NCBI GenBank assembly: GCA_030613785.1
Contig: JAUWLF010000038.1
Coordinates: 1-34,889 of the forward strand
Source of the DNA: Chloroflexota bacterium
Lineage (GTDB): Bacteria; Chloroflexota; Anaerolineae; UBA7937; B3-Chlor
Direction of reading: 5' to 3'
DNA length: 34,889 nucleotides
Shown here: positions 1-8,029 of the stretch, piece after piece
Layout: the number at the start of each line of letters is the position of its first letter
Position numbering within the stretch: position 1 is the first letter of the stretch
Program-made: the position numbers and the translations under genes
Notes under the pieces: model-generated
The model's input: the letters and a program-made list of their open reading frames with translations, nothing else
Database searches by the model: none
What the model was told of the DNA's origin: nothing

Positions 1-458
1 TCTGAGCGATAATAGACCCCCTTCACTGTCTCTGGCTGATGCAGATGGTCCAGAAGCTCGGGGAAGGACTCCTCTCCCTCTAGGTAGATCCCAACATCCA
101 ACTCAGGAAGCTGTTTCATGATCTCTGGGCCGAAGAGGGAGAAACCCGCTCCACCTACCGTTAGCACTGCGTTGGGACAGCATTCCCTGATGTGCTTCAC
201 CCAACTGACGCAAGAAGGCCAGTACGAGGCCGCCCCATACGATTGCGCCGTATCGATGTTACGCAAAGAGATTCCGATAATCTCCGGCGACCACCGATTC
301 ACGATCTCCACGAATCCCTGAAATGAATCATCAACCACGTTCGGGTCGAAGCAAACCACTTCGTGATTTTTCAGAGCGCTTGCCACATAGGCCAGGCCCA
401 ACGGGAAGACTGGCGGCTGTGATCGCCCCAGAGGGCAACTCGTCAACAATACGCGCAT
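1..458 (-). CDS. B12-binding-domain radical-SAM-type protein (N-terminus, cut by window edge)
   Basis: The frame begins at ATG (458-456) with MRVLLTSCPLGRSQPPVFPLG and stays open for 152 codons to position 1. The opening strand and the P-x-x-PLGLAYVAS segment are typical of the cobalamin-binding (Rossmann) domain of BchE/P-methylase-like radical SAM proteins. The later strand IIGISLRN and the VGGAGFSLFGPEI and EGEESFPELL segments also fit: members of this family carry a GG-x-G loop followed by a G-E-G-E motif. The CxxxCxxC cluster would lie beyond the edge, so a radical SAM domain is inferred and not seen. It is the last visible gene of the leftward block, 163 nt downstream of an acyltransferase gene. 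Such proteins modify sugars, lipids or cofactors; the substrate cannot be told. Confidence 0.8.
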   Translation of the reverse strand, partial: MRVLLTSCPLGRSQPPVFPLGLAYVASALKNHEVVCFDPNVVDDSFQGFVEIVNRWSPEIIGISLRNIDTAQSYGAASYWPSCVSWVKHIRECCPNAVLTVGGAGFSLFGPEIMKQLPELDVGIYLEGEESFPELLDHLHQPETVKGVYYRS

Positions 459-621
459 GGAGTGGCTTCCCTCACTAGCAGTTCTCTTCCGTTCGTTGAT
501 CGGCGCTCCTGTTCACCTACGGCACCACGCCTTCGCGCTTCCCCTGCTCCACCACCGGCTACCCTCCGCGGTTTGCAGAAAGAGCGCGGCACGGACGTGT
601 CGCCATCACTTCTGGACAGAC

Positions 622-1353
622 CTAGCGCTCCAACCTCAGTATCTGTTCGCGCCATTCAGTAGGTATATGGCCGAAATGACGGGCTGGAACGCCAGCCACC
701 ATCGTCCAAGGCGAAACATCTTTGGTCACGAGAGCACCCGCAGCGACGAAGGCTCCCTCGCCAATCTCCACGCCGGGAATCAGGCTTGCACTGAGTCCTA
801 TGACAGCGAAGCGGCGAATAATGGGGGACTCGACTCGGACATCTTGCAGGCCAAAGCGGGTTAGGTAGACGTTGTTGTCGTCGACGGCATTGACACCCGT
901 GGAGATGAAGACATCTTCCTCGATCCTGGCGCCAATGTGGCACCAATAGGAGATGTGAGTTCGTTTGCCGATGCGCAGATCTCGGTGGATAGTGGTCGCC
1001 TGCCCTATCAGCACCTCGTCTTCCAAGACGGTGCACTCACGCACTGCCGCCAGGTCACCGATGAGGACTCGCTCACCGAGACTCACCCCAGTGTACAAGA
1101 CGCTGTTGCAGCCGATGACGCATTGTGGCCCTATCTCGACGGGCAGGAACTCCCTCGTGAGCGGCAGAGTGGTGATGCCTGTTGAGATTGGCAGGCGCCC
1201 GATGACCGCCCCGTCAAGCACACGACAGCCATCTCCAATCTTGACCTTAGGGTAGATTGTGACGTTGTTGCCCATCGTTACGTTGTCACCCAACAGGGTG
1301 TCCGGCGACAGACTGACGTTGATGCCGAGTGTGCACCCAGAACCGTTCCGCAT
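622..1353 (-). CDS. Left-handed beta-helix (hexapeptide) acyltransferase, copy 1
   Basis: This 243-residue protein is built largely of hexapeptide repeats of the [LIV]-G-x-x-x-x type, for example LGDNVTMGNNVTIYPKVKIG, and ends in the VAGVPARH signature of sugar O- or N-acetyltransferases. The family forms trimers and uses acyl-CoA. The start at ATG 1353 is preferred over a start at 1404 because GAGGTGAGG lies just upstream and because the paralogue at 1601-2338 begins at the same aligned residue. The two proteins look roughly 60% identical by eye, closest in the first 60 residues. No sugar aminotransferase is adjacent, so O-acetylation of the polysaccharide is more likely than N-acetylation of an amino sugar; this is inference. 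Confidence 0.88.
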   Translation of the reverse strand: MRNGSGCTLGINVSLSPDTLLGDNVTMGNNVTIYPKVKIGDGCRVLDGAVIGRLPISTGITTLPLTREFLPVEIGPQCVIGCNSVLYTGVSLGERVLIGDLAAVRECTVLEDEVLIGQATTIHRDLRIGKRTHISYWCHIGARIEEDVFISTGVNAVDDNNVYLTRFGLQDVRVESPIIRRFAVIGLSASLIPGVEIGEGAFVAAGALVTKDVSPWTMVAGVPARHFGHIPTEWREQILRLER

Positions 1354-1469
1354 GTCTCGCCTCACCTCGTGAAGAACTGCGTCACACGCACGATGCAGAG
1401 CCATCCCCCGTAGGCAGCTGCGCTGCCGTGAGAATCAACGCGACTTCTCCAGCTCTCTCCTCCGCCCTG

Positions 1470-1483
1470 TGTGAGTTCTCACA
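1470..1483. promoter_or_regulatory. Perfect 6-bp palindrome TGTGAG-TT-CTCACA between the acyltransferase genes
   Basis: The arms are exact reverse complements around a 2-nt centre, in the 247-nt gap between the two acyltransferase genes and 117 nt upstream of copy 1. It resembles a CRP/FNR-type half-site pair (TGTGA...TCACA), but the spacing is 4 nt, not the usual 6. No matched -10/-35 pair was seen beside it, and arms of this size are expected by chance in this much noncoding DNA. Confidence 0.25.
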
Positions 1484-1600
1484 ACGCCCCGCTGTCTCAC
1501 CGTGGCGTGTTATCAGGTGCTGCACCATTCCTGTCGTCACAGACGCAGGGTCGACACCACACACCGGGTCTAGCGCGCAGCATCCTGTATGTGTGAAAGC

Positions 1601-2338
1601 CTAGCGTCGCAAGTTCATTACTCTCTCTCGCCACTCCGTCGGGATGTCGCGCAAATGTCGGGCGGGAACGCCAGCAACAATTGTCCAAGCGGGCACGTCC
1701 TTGGTCACCAGGGCACCTGCACCCACGAAGGCTCCTTCTCCAACCTCCACCTCTGGCAATACCGTCACACCTGGGCCGATCATGGCAAAACGACGAAAGA
1801 GAATATGGCCGTATCGCAGCTCCTGCAAACCGAAACGCGTCAAGTACGCATCGGGGTCGTCGGCACCGCCGAATCCTGGACCAATCCACACGTCTTCCTC
1901 AGTGACGACCGCCCCGCCGACCACGCTCAGGTACGAGACGCGAGTTCGCTTTCCCAGGTGTCCACCAGAGTGGACTGTGACAGATTGTCCTATCACAACC
2001 AGATCTTCCAGCACGTTGCCCTCGCGCACCGCCGACAAATCGCCGATGAGAACCCGCTCCCCCAGGGTTACATCGGTGTACAAGACGCTGTTGCAGCCGA
2101 TGACACATCCAGCTCCGATCTGAACAGATAGATGCTCCGTCGGCAGAGATCGGATCGTCGTCCCAGTGGAGATTGGCAACCGGCCGATGACAACCCCATC
2201 GAGAATCCGACAACCGTCTCCAATGCTAACCTTGGGGTAGATCGTGACGTTGTTGCCTATCGTCACGTTGTCACCAAGCACTGTGTCCGGAGACAAACTG
2301 ACGTTGATCCCGATCTGACAATCTACTCCCTTCCGCAT
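1601..2338 (-). CDS. Left-handed beta-helix (hexapeptide) acyltransferase, copy 2
   Basis: This 245-residue hexapeptide-repeat protein (LGDNVTIGNNVTIYPKVSIG and following turns) ends in TIVAGVPARH, the usual end of the beta-helix catalytic domain. The ATG at 2338 is preceded by GGGAGG at a good distance. The gene duplicates its downstream neighbour: a 29-nt stretch (2076-2104 versus 1091-1119) is identical at the DNA level, so the copies are recent or homogenised. The middle section (residues about 120-175, the ADDPDAYLTRFG region) differs most and probably sets substrate specificity. It likely transfers an acetyl group to a sugar of the polymer or its precursor. Confidence 0.88.
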   Translation of the reverse strand: MRKGVDCQIGINVSLSPDTVLGDNVTIGNNVTIYPKVSIGDGCRILDGVVIGRLPISTGTTIRSLPTEHLSVQIGAGCVIGCNSVLYTDVTLGERVLIGDLSAVREGNVLEDLVVIGQSVTVHSGGHLGKRTRVSYLSVVGGAVVTEEDVWIGPGFGGADDPDAYLTRFGLQELRYGHILFRRFAMIGPGVTVLPEVEVGEGAFVGAGALVTKDVPAWTIVAGVPARHLRDIPTEWRERVMNLRR

Positions 2339-2474
2339 GCTATCCCTCCCATCTGCTTGAGTTTGTCGTCACCAATACTGCCCCTGGAGGCGGTGGTGGT
2401 TCAGAAGCTACCCTTGATCCAGCCGCGGTCCCCCAACGCACAGTCCAGCTTGGTTCCAACGCCCTGGGATAGAG

Positions 2475-3176
2475 TCACCCTTTCTGTGCGCCAATCTTTG
2501 CGTCGTGAGCACTATCGCCCGACATCTCCGATGGGAGCCCCCTGAGGGAGCAAGCAACGAGCCCAGCGCAAACACCCAGGGTCAGGAGTCCCCACCAAAC
2601 TAGGAAGGACACATCCCGAACGACTCGAGACAGCAACTCATGCAGAACGCCAGAAAAGGAAAACGTCTCGCGATTGTACGCGGTGAAAACCAGGTCACCC
2701 GCAACGGCGCGGCCATTCCGATATGCCGAGCCAGCAGCATACTGATCGTATCCGTTGGCGTACACCGTAATCGCGTTACCAGGCTCTGCCTCTGGCGACT
2801 CGATGAAGAAATAGTACGTCTTGTCCATCGAATCCATCAAAGGGGTGAACTCGATCACGGTAGGACGGTCATTCTGAATCGCAGCCCCAGGTAGGGTCGC
2901 CGAAACGATGTCTGGACTAGCCAGAGGCCCAGATTGAAGATGAAAGATCACTGGAGCAGAGTTGGCACGGGCGAACGTTGCCGTGCCCAGGTCAATTCGG
3001 TACAGGTTGTCCCTCGTGCTCACAAATGATTGGCCAAAGACCTCACCTCCGACCAGCTCACCCCACAGTTCCGTCGCCTCTCCCTGTTGGGCGGCGATGT
3101 TGTTCAGGGTGCAGCCAGACAAGGTGATCAGCGTGAGAAGGACCAGCAACCCCAATCCAATTCCGCTAGCCTTCAC
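2475..3176 (-). CDS. Lipoprotein with C-terminal transmembrane anchor, beta-sandwich ectodomain
   Basis: Residues 1-22 form a lipoprotein signal ending in the lipobox LSGC (Cys22). Residues 35-170 are beta-rich, with QSFVSTRDNLYRIDLGTATF and, later, YYFFIESPEAEPGNAITVYA. A similar segment occurs, from memory, as an extracytoplasmic domain of multi-pass glycosyltransferases in Chloroflexota. A single helix follows at about 189-211, then a short polar tail, so the protein would be fixed at both ends. The GTG start overlaps the stop of the upstream GT-C-like gene by 4 nt (GTGA), implying translational coupling and a shared job. A role as accessory or lid domain of that membrane enzyme is inference; no catalytic motif was recognised. 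Confidence 0.75.
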   Translation of the reverse strand: MKASGIGLGLLVLLTLITLSGCTLNNIAAQQGEATELWGELVGGEVFGQSFVSTRDNLYRIDLGTATFARANSAPVIFHLQSGPLASPDIVSATLPGAAIQNDRPTVIEFTPLMDSMDKTYYFFIESPEAEPGNAITVYANGYDQYAAGSAYRNGRAVAGDLVFTAYNRETFSFSGVLHELLSRVVRDVSFLVWWGLLTLGVCAGLVACSLRGLPSEMSGDSAHDAKIGAQKG

Positions 3177-4468
3177 GTTGCACCACCCGCGTCAAAGTCC
3201 ACTAACGATGCGGCTCTCATCCGCCGAGAAACGAGATAGACCATCCATAGAGTCACCGCAGAGAAGGCCGTTCGCGCCAAGCTAATCACCATCTCGGGGG
3301 AAGCGAAACGGCTGATGAGCTCCACGGGACTGGGCAGGCCCCAGAAGAAGTCAGGTGTCAGGGAAGCGAACAGATACCCTGCTGTGGACCGGCCACCGAT
3401 GAAGCCGTAGACGGCCAAGCACAACACCTGGGCAACGTGCAGCGGAAGCAAGCGACGGTCTTCTGCTACTTCGATGGCAAGGAACGGTATGAACCACGTC
3501 CAATACTGGGGTGACTGTCCTGTATAGGATGTGGCAAACAGCAGTAGCAGCGCCATCAAACTGTACCGTGGCACGGATCGCCAACCGTACTGCCGGTCAT
3601 ACAATCTGTAGATCACGAGCAGGAGATACACCAGGGGAAAAACGTAGACGTTGTCCCATTCAGCGATCTCGAACTTCATGGAGAGCAGGTAGTTGTCATG
3701 TGGCAGGTTGATCAGACCCCTGGCTGGGGCCACACCGATCACAGCCCAGGCCGCAAGGTTCACGATCAGCCAGGGAGCCAGGGCGATGGTCAACCCCTGT
3801 AAGCGCTTTCTCCAGGCCGGCTGCAAGGACAGGACATAGAACGGCAGAAGAAGAATGGCGTAATAGCGAATCGCAATCGCCACACCGACTGCAAACAGAC
3901 CTCCTCTCCAACTCCCCCGCTTCAGCAAATACACGCTCAAGAGAACGAAGAACAGAGCAAAGACCTCGTGACGACCAAAGATGTACGTGGCAAACAACAG
4001 AATCGGATTGAGCCACCACACACCAATCATCAGTCTGGATTTCTCCCTATCTGAGCCCAGGCGATAGAGCAAGTACACGCAAGCCAGGTCAGCAAGCAGG
4101 TACGGCAGTTTGAAAAGAAAGAGGGTGCGATAGATATGGGGTTGACTGACAAAGCTGAACCAACCTTGCGTAGACAGGAACGGGTTCACGAGTAAGTCTC
4201 CAGCCTGCTGCATCCAGAGGGAATCCACAGAGGGCAGTACAGGCGTCAGAAGCCACAGGTAACCCGCGTGAAAACAGCGCAGCAGAGCCTGGAATCCGCC
4301 GGGGAACTTCTCATGGAAGAGCACCAGGTGCGCATCCCAATACGTGGTCATCAAATCACTGTGGGCGGCAAAGGGCATCACGATGAGACGGGCGAGCAGT
4401 CCAGCCCACAAGACGCACCGAGTTGATCGGTCAAGCTGAGCAAAGCGCTGCAATAGCCGCCTTAACAT
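3173..4468 (-). CDS. Multi-pass membrane glycosyltransferase-like protein (GT-C fold)
   Basis: This 431-residue protein has about ten hydrophobic helices. The first luminal loop is acidic, with HSDLMTTYWDAHLV at about residues 36-49, where GT-C enzymes (PIG-M, GT87 and GT39-like) place the Asp that binds the divalent metal or lipid-linked donor. Other polar loops (IFGRHEVF, TSYTGQSPQYWTWFIPF) resemble polyprenyl-phosphate-mannose-dependent transferases. The gene lies 9 nt after a GT4 gene and overlaps the lipoprotein gene by 4 nt, making a tight three-gene unit. It probably adds a sugar from a polyprenyl-phosphate donor on the outer face of the membrane. The exact GT family was not determined. 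Confidence 0.75.
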   Translation of the reverse strand: MLRRLLQRFAQLDRSTRCVLWAGLLARLIVMPFAAHSDLMTTYWDAHLVLFHEKFPGGFQALLRCFHAGYLWLLTPVLPSVDSLWMQQAGDLLVNPFLSTQGWFSFVSQPHIYRTLFLFKLPYLLADLACVYLLYRLGSDREKSRLMIGVWWLNPILLFATYIFGRHEVFALFFVLLSVYLLKRGSWRGGLFAVGVAIAIRYYAILLLPFYVLSLQPAWRKRLQGLTIALAPWLIVNLAAWAVIGVAPARGLINLPHDNYLLSMKFEIAEWDNVYVFPLVYLLLVIYRLYDRQYGWRSVPRYSLMALLLLFATSYTGQSPQYWTWFIPFLAIEVAEDRRLLPLHVAQVLCLAVYGFIGGRSTAGYLFASLTPDFFWGLPSPVELISRFASPEMVISLARTAFSAVTLWMVYLVSRRMRAASLVDFDAGGAT

Positions 4469-4477
4469 GACTTCAGG

Positions 4478-5608
4478 TCAACTCCTGCTAGAATCCGTCT
4501 TCCATCCCCGCACAGCTTCACGGTACACACCCAGCGTCGTGGAGGCAATCTTGTCCCACCCAAGTTCTTTCCTCATCTTCCGATAGCCGTTTTGCCCGAG
4601 AGTCCTTCTTAGACCATCGTCCCCAAATAGCTTGAGCATCGCTTCTGCCAACGCTGGCGCGTCGCGCGGGGGGACAAGTAGACCTGTCCTCCCATCCTCA
4701 ATGACGTCGGGCAAACAGCCAACGCGGGTTGCCACGACGGGCTTCTTGAAGGCATAGGCGATCGGGATCACTCCCGACTGGCTGGCTTCGGTGTAGGGCA
4801 AGACCACAACGCTGGCTCGCCTGAAGAAACCAGCGACTTCATGATCTGGGATGTAGTGATTGTGGATCTCGAAGTGTGTCTCCTGGCTCAGCATCTGGAG
4901 ATAGGGCCGGAGATCTCCATCCCCGGCAATCACGAATCTGGCATCTGGAACTCTTCGCCCGACCGCCCTCGCGGCCTCGACAAGATACTGCAGGCCTCGA
5001 TAGGCCCTGATCCGACCAAAGAAGAGCGCAGTGTGCTTTTCCTCCCTGACGTTGGTCTGGTACTCAGCCAGAAACGAGAAGTCCCCAAGAGGAATCACAG
5101 TGATGTTGTCGGGTGGGAGCAGAGGATATGTCGTAAGCAGCTGTTGTCTGAGTTTTTCTCCATGCACAAAGATTCTGTGCGACAGCCGCGCGACGGTGTC
5201 GATCTCCTTCCGCTTGCGCCACGAATCATCTTGACCAGGATGAGGCCTCACGTCATGCATCGTGGCCACGATGGGATAGCGCTGCCTCAGCCAGGGCAAG
5301 GTGAAGATGTACCACACGTGGCAGTTGTTGAGGTGAACGACATCAGGCCTGGTCCGTCGCACTGTCCTGAAGAACTGAGGCAACTTCAGCAGCCTCATCG
5401 GGGCCAAGAGCAGCTCACCCACAGAAGCATCTCTCACCACATCGACAAATCCCAGCGTGACAGAGGGTTCAAACAGACCGACATCCGAGCCCTTGGGCAG
5501 GACGACAGTCACCTGTACGTCGGCGAGCCGTGCCAGGTTGTTCGCCAACTGAGAGACGTAGTGTAACATGCCCTCGCGCCCCCACAGATCAATCAGAGTA
5601 ACTCGCAT
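4478..5608 (-). CDS. GT4-family (GT-B) glycosyltransferase
   Basis: This 376-residue protein has an N-terminal acceptor domain (MRVTLIDLWGREGMLHYVS) and a C-terminal nucleotide-sugar domain. The latter contains ALFFGRIRAYRGLQYLVEAA, FVIAGDGDL, and a donor loop EASQSGVIPIAYAFKKPVVA in place of the common E-x7-E form; a Tyr-Ala pair replaces the second Glu. It is a retaining, cytoplasmic transferase using an NDP-sugar. The ATG at 5608 is preferred over a GTG at 5620 because GGGAG sits about 7 nt upstream of the ATG, while the GTG lacks a ribosome binding site. It is followed after 9 nt by the GT-C-like gene. Acceptor and donor sugars are unknown. Confidence 0.88.
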   Translation of the reverse strand: MRVTLIDLWGREGMLHYVSQLANNLARLADVQVTVVLPKGSDVGLFEPSVTLGFVDVVRDASVGELLLAPMRLLKLPQFFRTVRRTRPDVVHLNNCHVWYIFTLPWLRQRYPIVATMHDVRPHPGQDDSWRKRKEIDTVARLSHRIFVHGEKLRQQLLTTYPLLPPDNITVIPLGDFSFLAEYQTNVREEKHTALFFGRIRAYRGLQYLVEAARAVGRRVPDARFVIAGDGDLRPYLQMLSQETHFEIHNHYIPDHEVAGFFRRASVVVLPYTEASQSGVIPIAYAFKKPVVATRVGCLPDVIEDGRTGLLVPPRDAPALAEAMLKLFGDDGLRRTLGQNGYRKMRKELGWDKIASTTLGVYREAVRGWKTDSSRS

Positions 5609-5708
5609 CAACGCTCCCACGTCGCTTCATTCAGCATCCATCCATGCTCGACAAGGTGCTGGGGTCCGGCATGATTTGCCGAGCCTTGGTCTTGACTCAT
5701 AGGTCACC

Positions 5709-6665
5709 TTAGCCGGCCTGCCACGTCCGATACCAGTCGATCGTCTTGCCAATCCCCTCCTCCAACGACACCCTGGGCTCGTACCCTCTCTCCACTAGCT
5801 TGTCTATGTTCACCGCCCACCTTTCGGCATCGCCAGGTCTGACAGAGCCGCTGAACGCAAACTCTGGACTCACCCCTAGTTGAGAGCAAATGATGGCCGC
5901 CAACTCTCTGACGGAGCTCTCCCTGCCCGAGCCCACATTGTAAACCTCACCCACCAGATCCCCTTTCTGCCCAACGAGCAGCAGAGCATCAACCATGTTG
6001 GTGACGTAGTTGAAGTCCCTTGTCTGAGACCCGTCACCATAGATGTGAAGCCTGGTGGGGTCAGCGTGGAGTTTCTCCAGGAAATCGTAGACGATCTGTT
6101 TGGTCTGTCGGGGACCAAAGCCCGAGAAGACGCGGGCCGAGGCACCGCGCAGGTCGTATAGTCGGCAATAGACGTCTAGGTATCGCTCGCCAGCTAGCTT
6201 GCTGACGCCATATGGTGACATCGGAACCGTCGGCGCCAATTCATGGATTGGCATCTTGCGGGGGTTTCCGTACACCGCACCTGATGAGACGAAAATCAGG
6301 GCAGCTTCGAGTTGGTTGCGTCTCATGCACTCCAGAATCCTGAACGTGGCCAGTAGATTGACCTCGTAGTCGAAAGCAGGGCGCTCCACCGAGGGCGGAA
6401 TGTATGGATTGCCGGCCAAGTGATAGATCATCTCGAAGTCGTCACCTGTCAGTGTCTCTACAAAGGACTCGCTCAGCACATCGTCGTGGAGAAACCGTAT
6501 TCTATCCCGGCAATTCGACAGGTTCTCCATACGCCCGCTGTGCAGATTATCGACCACTGTCACGCGTGCATCTTGCTTCACGAGTTCTTCTACCAGATGA
6601 GAGCCGATGAAGCCAGCTCCACCGGTGACCAGGATCCTTCGATTCGCGAAATGTGCTTGTGCCAT
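5709..6665 (-). CDS. NAD-dependent sugar-nucleotide epimerase/dehydratase (extended SDR)
   Basis: The 318-residue extended short-chain dehydrogenase has the Rossmann glycine motif GGAGFIGSH (residues 15-23), the active-site Ser in VSSGAVYG (127-128) and the Tyr152/Lys156 pair in PYGVSK. VRPGDAERW near 275-283 lies in the substrate-binding region. It resembles UDP-glucose 4-epimerase and related NDP-sugar epimerases or dehydratases, which supply an activated sugar for the neighbouring transferases. The ATG at 6665 is chosen over a TTG at 6674 because GAGGT lies 10 nt upstream of the ATG but only 1 nt from the TTG. The precise reaction (4-epimerase, UDP-xylose or GDP-sugar type) cannot be fixed by eye. 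Confidence 0.88.
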   Translation of the reverse strand: MAQAHFANRRILVTGGAGFIGSHLVEELVKQDARVTVVDNLHSGRMENLSNCRDRIRFLHDDVLSESFVETLTGDDFEMIYHLAGNPYIPPSVERPAFDYEVNLLATFRILECMRRNQLEAALIFVSSGAVYGNPRKMPIHELAPTVPMSPYGVSKLAGERYLDVYCRLYDLRGASARVFSGFGPRQTKQIVYDFLEKLHADPTRLHIYGDGSQTRDFNYVTNMVDALLLVGQKGDLVGEVYNVGSGRESSVRELAAIICSQLGVSPEFAFSGSVRPGDAERWAVNIDKLVERGYEPRVSLEEGIGKTIDWYRTWQAG

Positions 6666-6702
6666 GCTGAACAAAACCTCAGATACTGTCTGCCTGGCCG
6701 GA

Positions 6703-7863
6703 CTAAGCGCTTACCTTTTCGAGAGCTTGCTCACAGAGTGCCAAGTACTGTCGCGAGACCTCCTCCCAACTGAACTCTTGGGCAAGCTCTTCGCTTCTTC
6801 TTCCCATCTCTTCCCTTTGTTGAGGTGAGTCGATCAAACGAGCGAGCGCGTCAGCGAGAGCTTCCGCATCCCCCTTGGGAACGATGACTCCGTTGCCACG
6901 TACCATCCGAGAAGTGCCCCCCGTGGCGGTGACCACAACCGGCAGACCTGCGGCCAGTGCTTCGAGCAGGGAGATGGACATCCCCTCGTTGAGAGAGGGC
7001 AAGACGAAGATGTCTGCGTTCTCATAGGTGGCGATGATCTCCTCCCTAGACAGATAGCCGGTGAAGTGAACGCAGTCTTGGACACCTAGCTCAGTGCAGA
7101 GCTGTTTGAGCCCATCTGCTGCATCACCCGTCCCGGTAACCTGAAAGTTGACGGACTCGTACCCCCGTTTGCGTAGTATGGCAGCCGCCTGCAACAAGAA
7201 CCGGTGGCCCTTTCTTTCGATCAGACGGCCCACGGTCAGGATGTTGACCGCTGCATCGTGGTTTCGCTGCCGCTCGGCGCGCGGCCGAAACACATTCGTG
7301 TCCACTCCATTGCCTATGACTGCTATCTGTGCTGTCGGATCTGTTCTCAGTGCCAAGCGTTTGTGTCTCTCACTCTGTGCTGTGAGACCTGAGGCCTTCC
7401 TCCAAATCAATCTGATGGCCGGCTTGAGAATCAGGTACAGCAAGCGATATCTCTGTTCAAAACCTGGAACATCTGAGCCCTGTAATGAAACCACATAGGG
7501 CACATGATGGGTTAGTGAGAAGAGATACGCCACACTGCCCGCGGGCACCCCAGCAAATGCAAAGCATACATCATACTTGTTGTTGCGCGCCAGCGTTCTG
7601 CACATCAGGTAGCCTCTGATGGCATAGGCCAACAGTTCCCGGTTGGAGGAGTGATGAATGCACTTGTTGCTCACTGGGACTTTGTAGATCCGAATCCCGG
7701 GTGACATCTCCTCACTCGTACATGTGCGTTCTGTGATGGAAGAGGTCACCAGGTGTACTTCAATCCCTTCCATCTTGGAGAACTCCTCAAGGACTCGCTG
7801 GTTCACGATCCCTGTCCCCCCACCCAGAGGTGGAAACTCATTGTCGAGCATTAGGATCCGCAT
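6703..7863 (-). CDS. GT4-family glycosyltransferase
   Basis: This 386-residue GT-B enzyme starts MRILMLDNEFPPLGGGTG, the classical GT4 N-terminus with its glycine-rich acceptor loop. The donor domain has VGRLIERKGHRFLLQAA and the E-x7-E motif in NEGMSISLLEALAAGLPVV, the nucleotide-sugar binding site of retaining GT4 enzymes. AAAGG lies at a suitable distance upstream of the ATG. It sits 37 nt before the epimerase gene and 166 nt after a GT2 gene, in the same leftward series. It acts at the cytoplasmic face during repeat-unit assembly; the sugar is unknown. Confidence 0.9.
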   Translation of the reverse strand: MRILMLDNEFPPLGGGTGIVNQRVLEEFSKMEGIEVHLVTSSITERTCTSEEMSPGIRIYKVPVSNKCIHHSSNRELLAYAIRGYLMCRTLARNNKYDVCFAFAGVPAGSVAYLFSLTHHVPYVVSLQGSDVPGFEQRYRLLYLILKPAIRLIWRKASGLTAQSERHKRLALRTDPTAQIAVIGNGVDTNVFRPRAERQRNHDAAVNILTVGRLIERKGHRFLLQAAAILRKRGYESVNFQVTGTGDAADGLKQLCTELGVQDCVHFTGYLSREEIIATYENADIFVLPSLNEGMSISLLEALAAGLPVVVTATGGTSRMVRGNGVIVPKGDAEALADALARLIDSPQQREEMGRRSEELAQEFSWEEVSRQYLALCEQALEKVSA

Positions 7864-7891
7864 AGTACGCCTTTCCGGTCGGTATGGACAT

Positions 7892-7909
7892 CACCGGGAC
7901 TTGCCGGTG
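7892..7909. repeat. Short inverted repeat CACCGG-N6-CCGGTG upstream of a GT4 gene
   Basis: Six-base perfect arms around a 6-nt loop lie 29 nt upstream of the GT4 start, in the 166-nt gap after the GT2 gene. There is no T-run on either side, so it does not look like an intrinsic terminator. It could be an operator, an mRNA hairpin or chance. Confidence 0.25.
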
Positions 7910-8029
7910 CGTGCCTCTCTGTCCTCAAAGGATGGGTCGCTCCGCAGTACGCCCCAAGCATCGCGCACGTTGCTGACGAAGAGACATCCGCCGCATCCCG
8001 CAGCAGGTGGCAGATCACGCCAGGGTGTT

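Noticed and set aside
1589-2131. Long plus-strand open frame opposite acyltransferase copy 2
   Set aside because: It is antisense to a gene with clear hexapeptide repeats and has no domain of its own.
7892-7909. Hairpin as an intrinsic terminator of the GT2 gene
   Set aside because: No T-run follows the stem on the minus strand.
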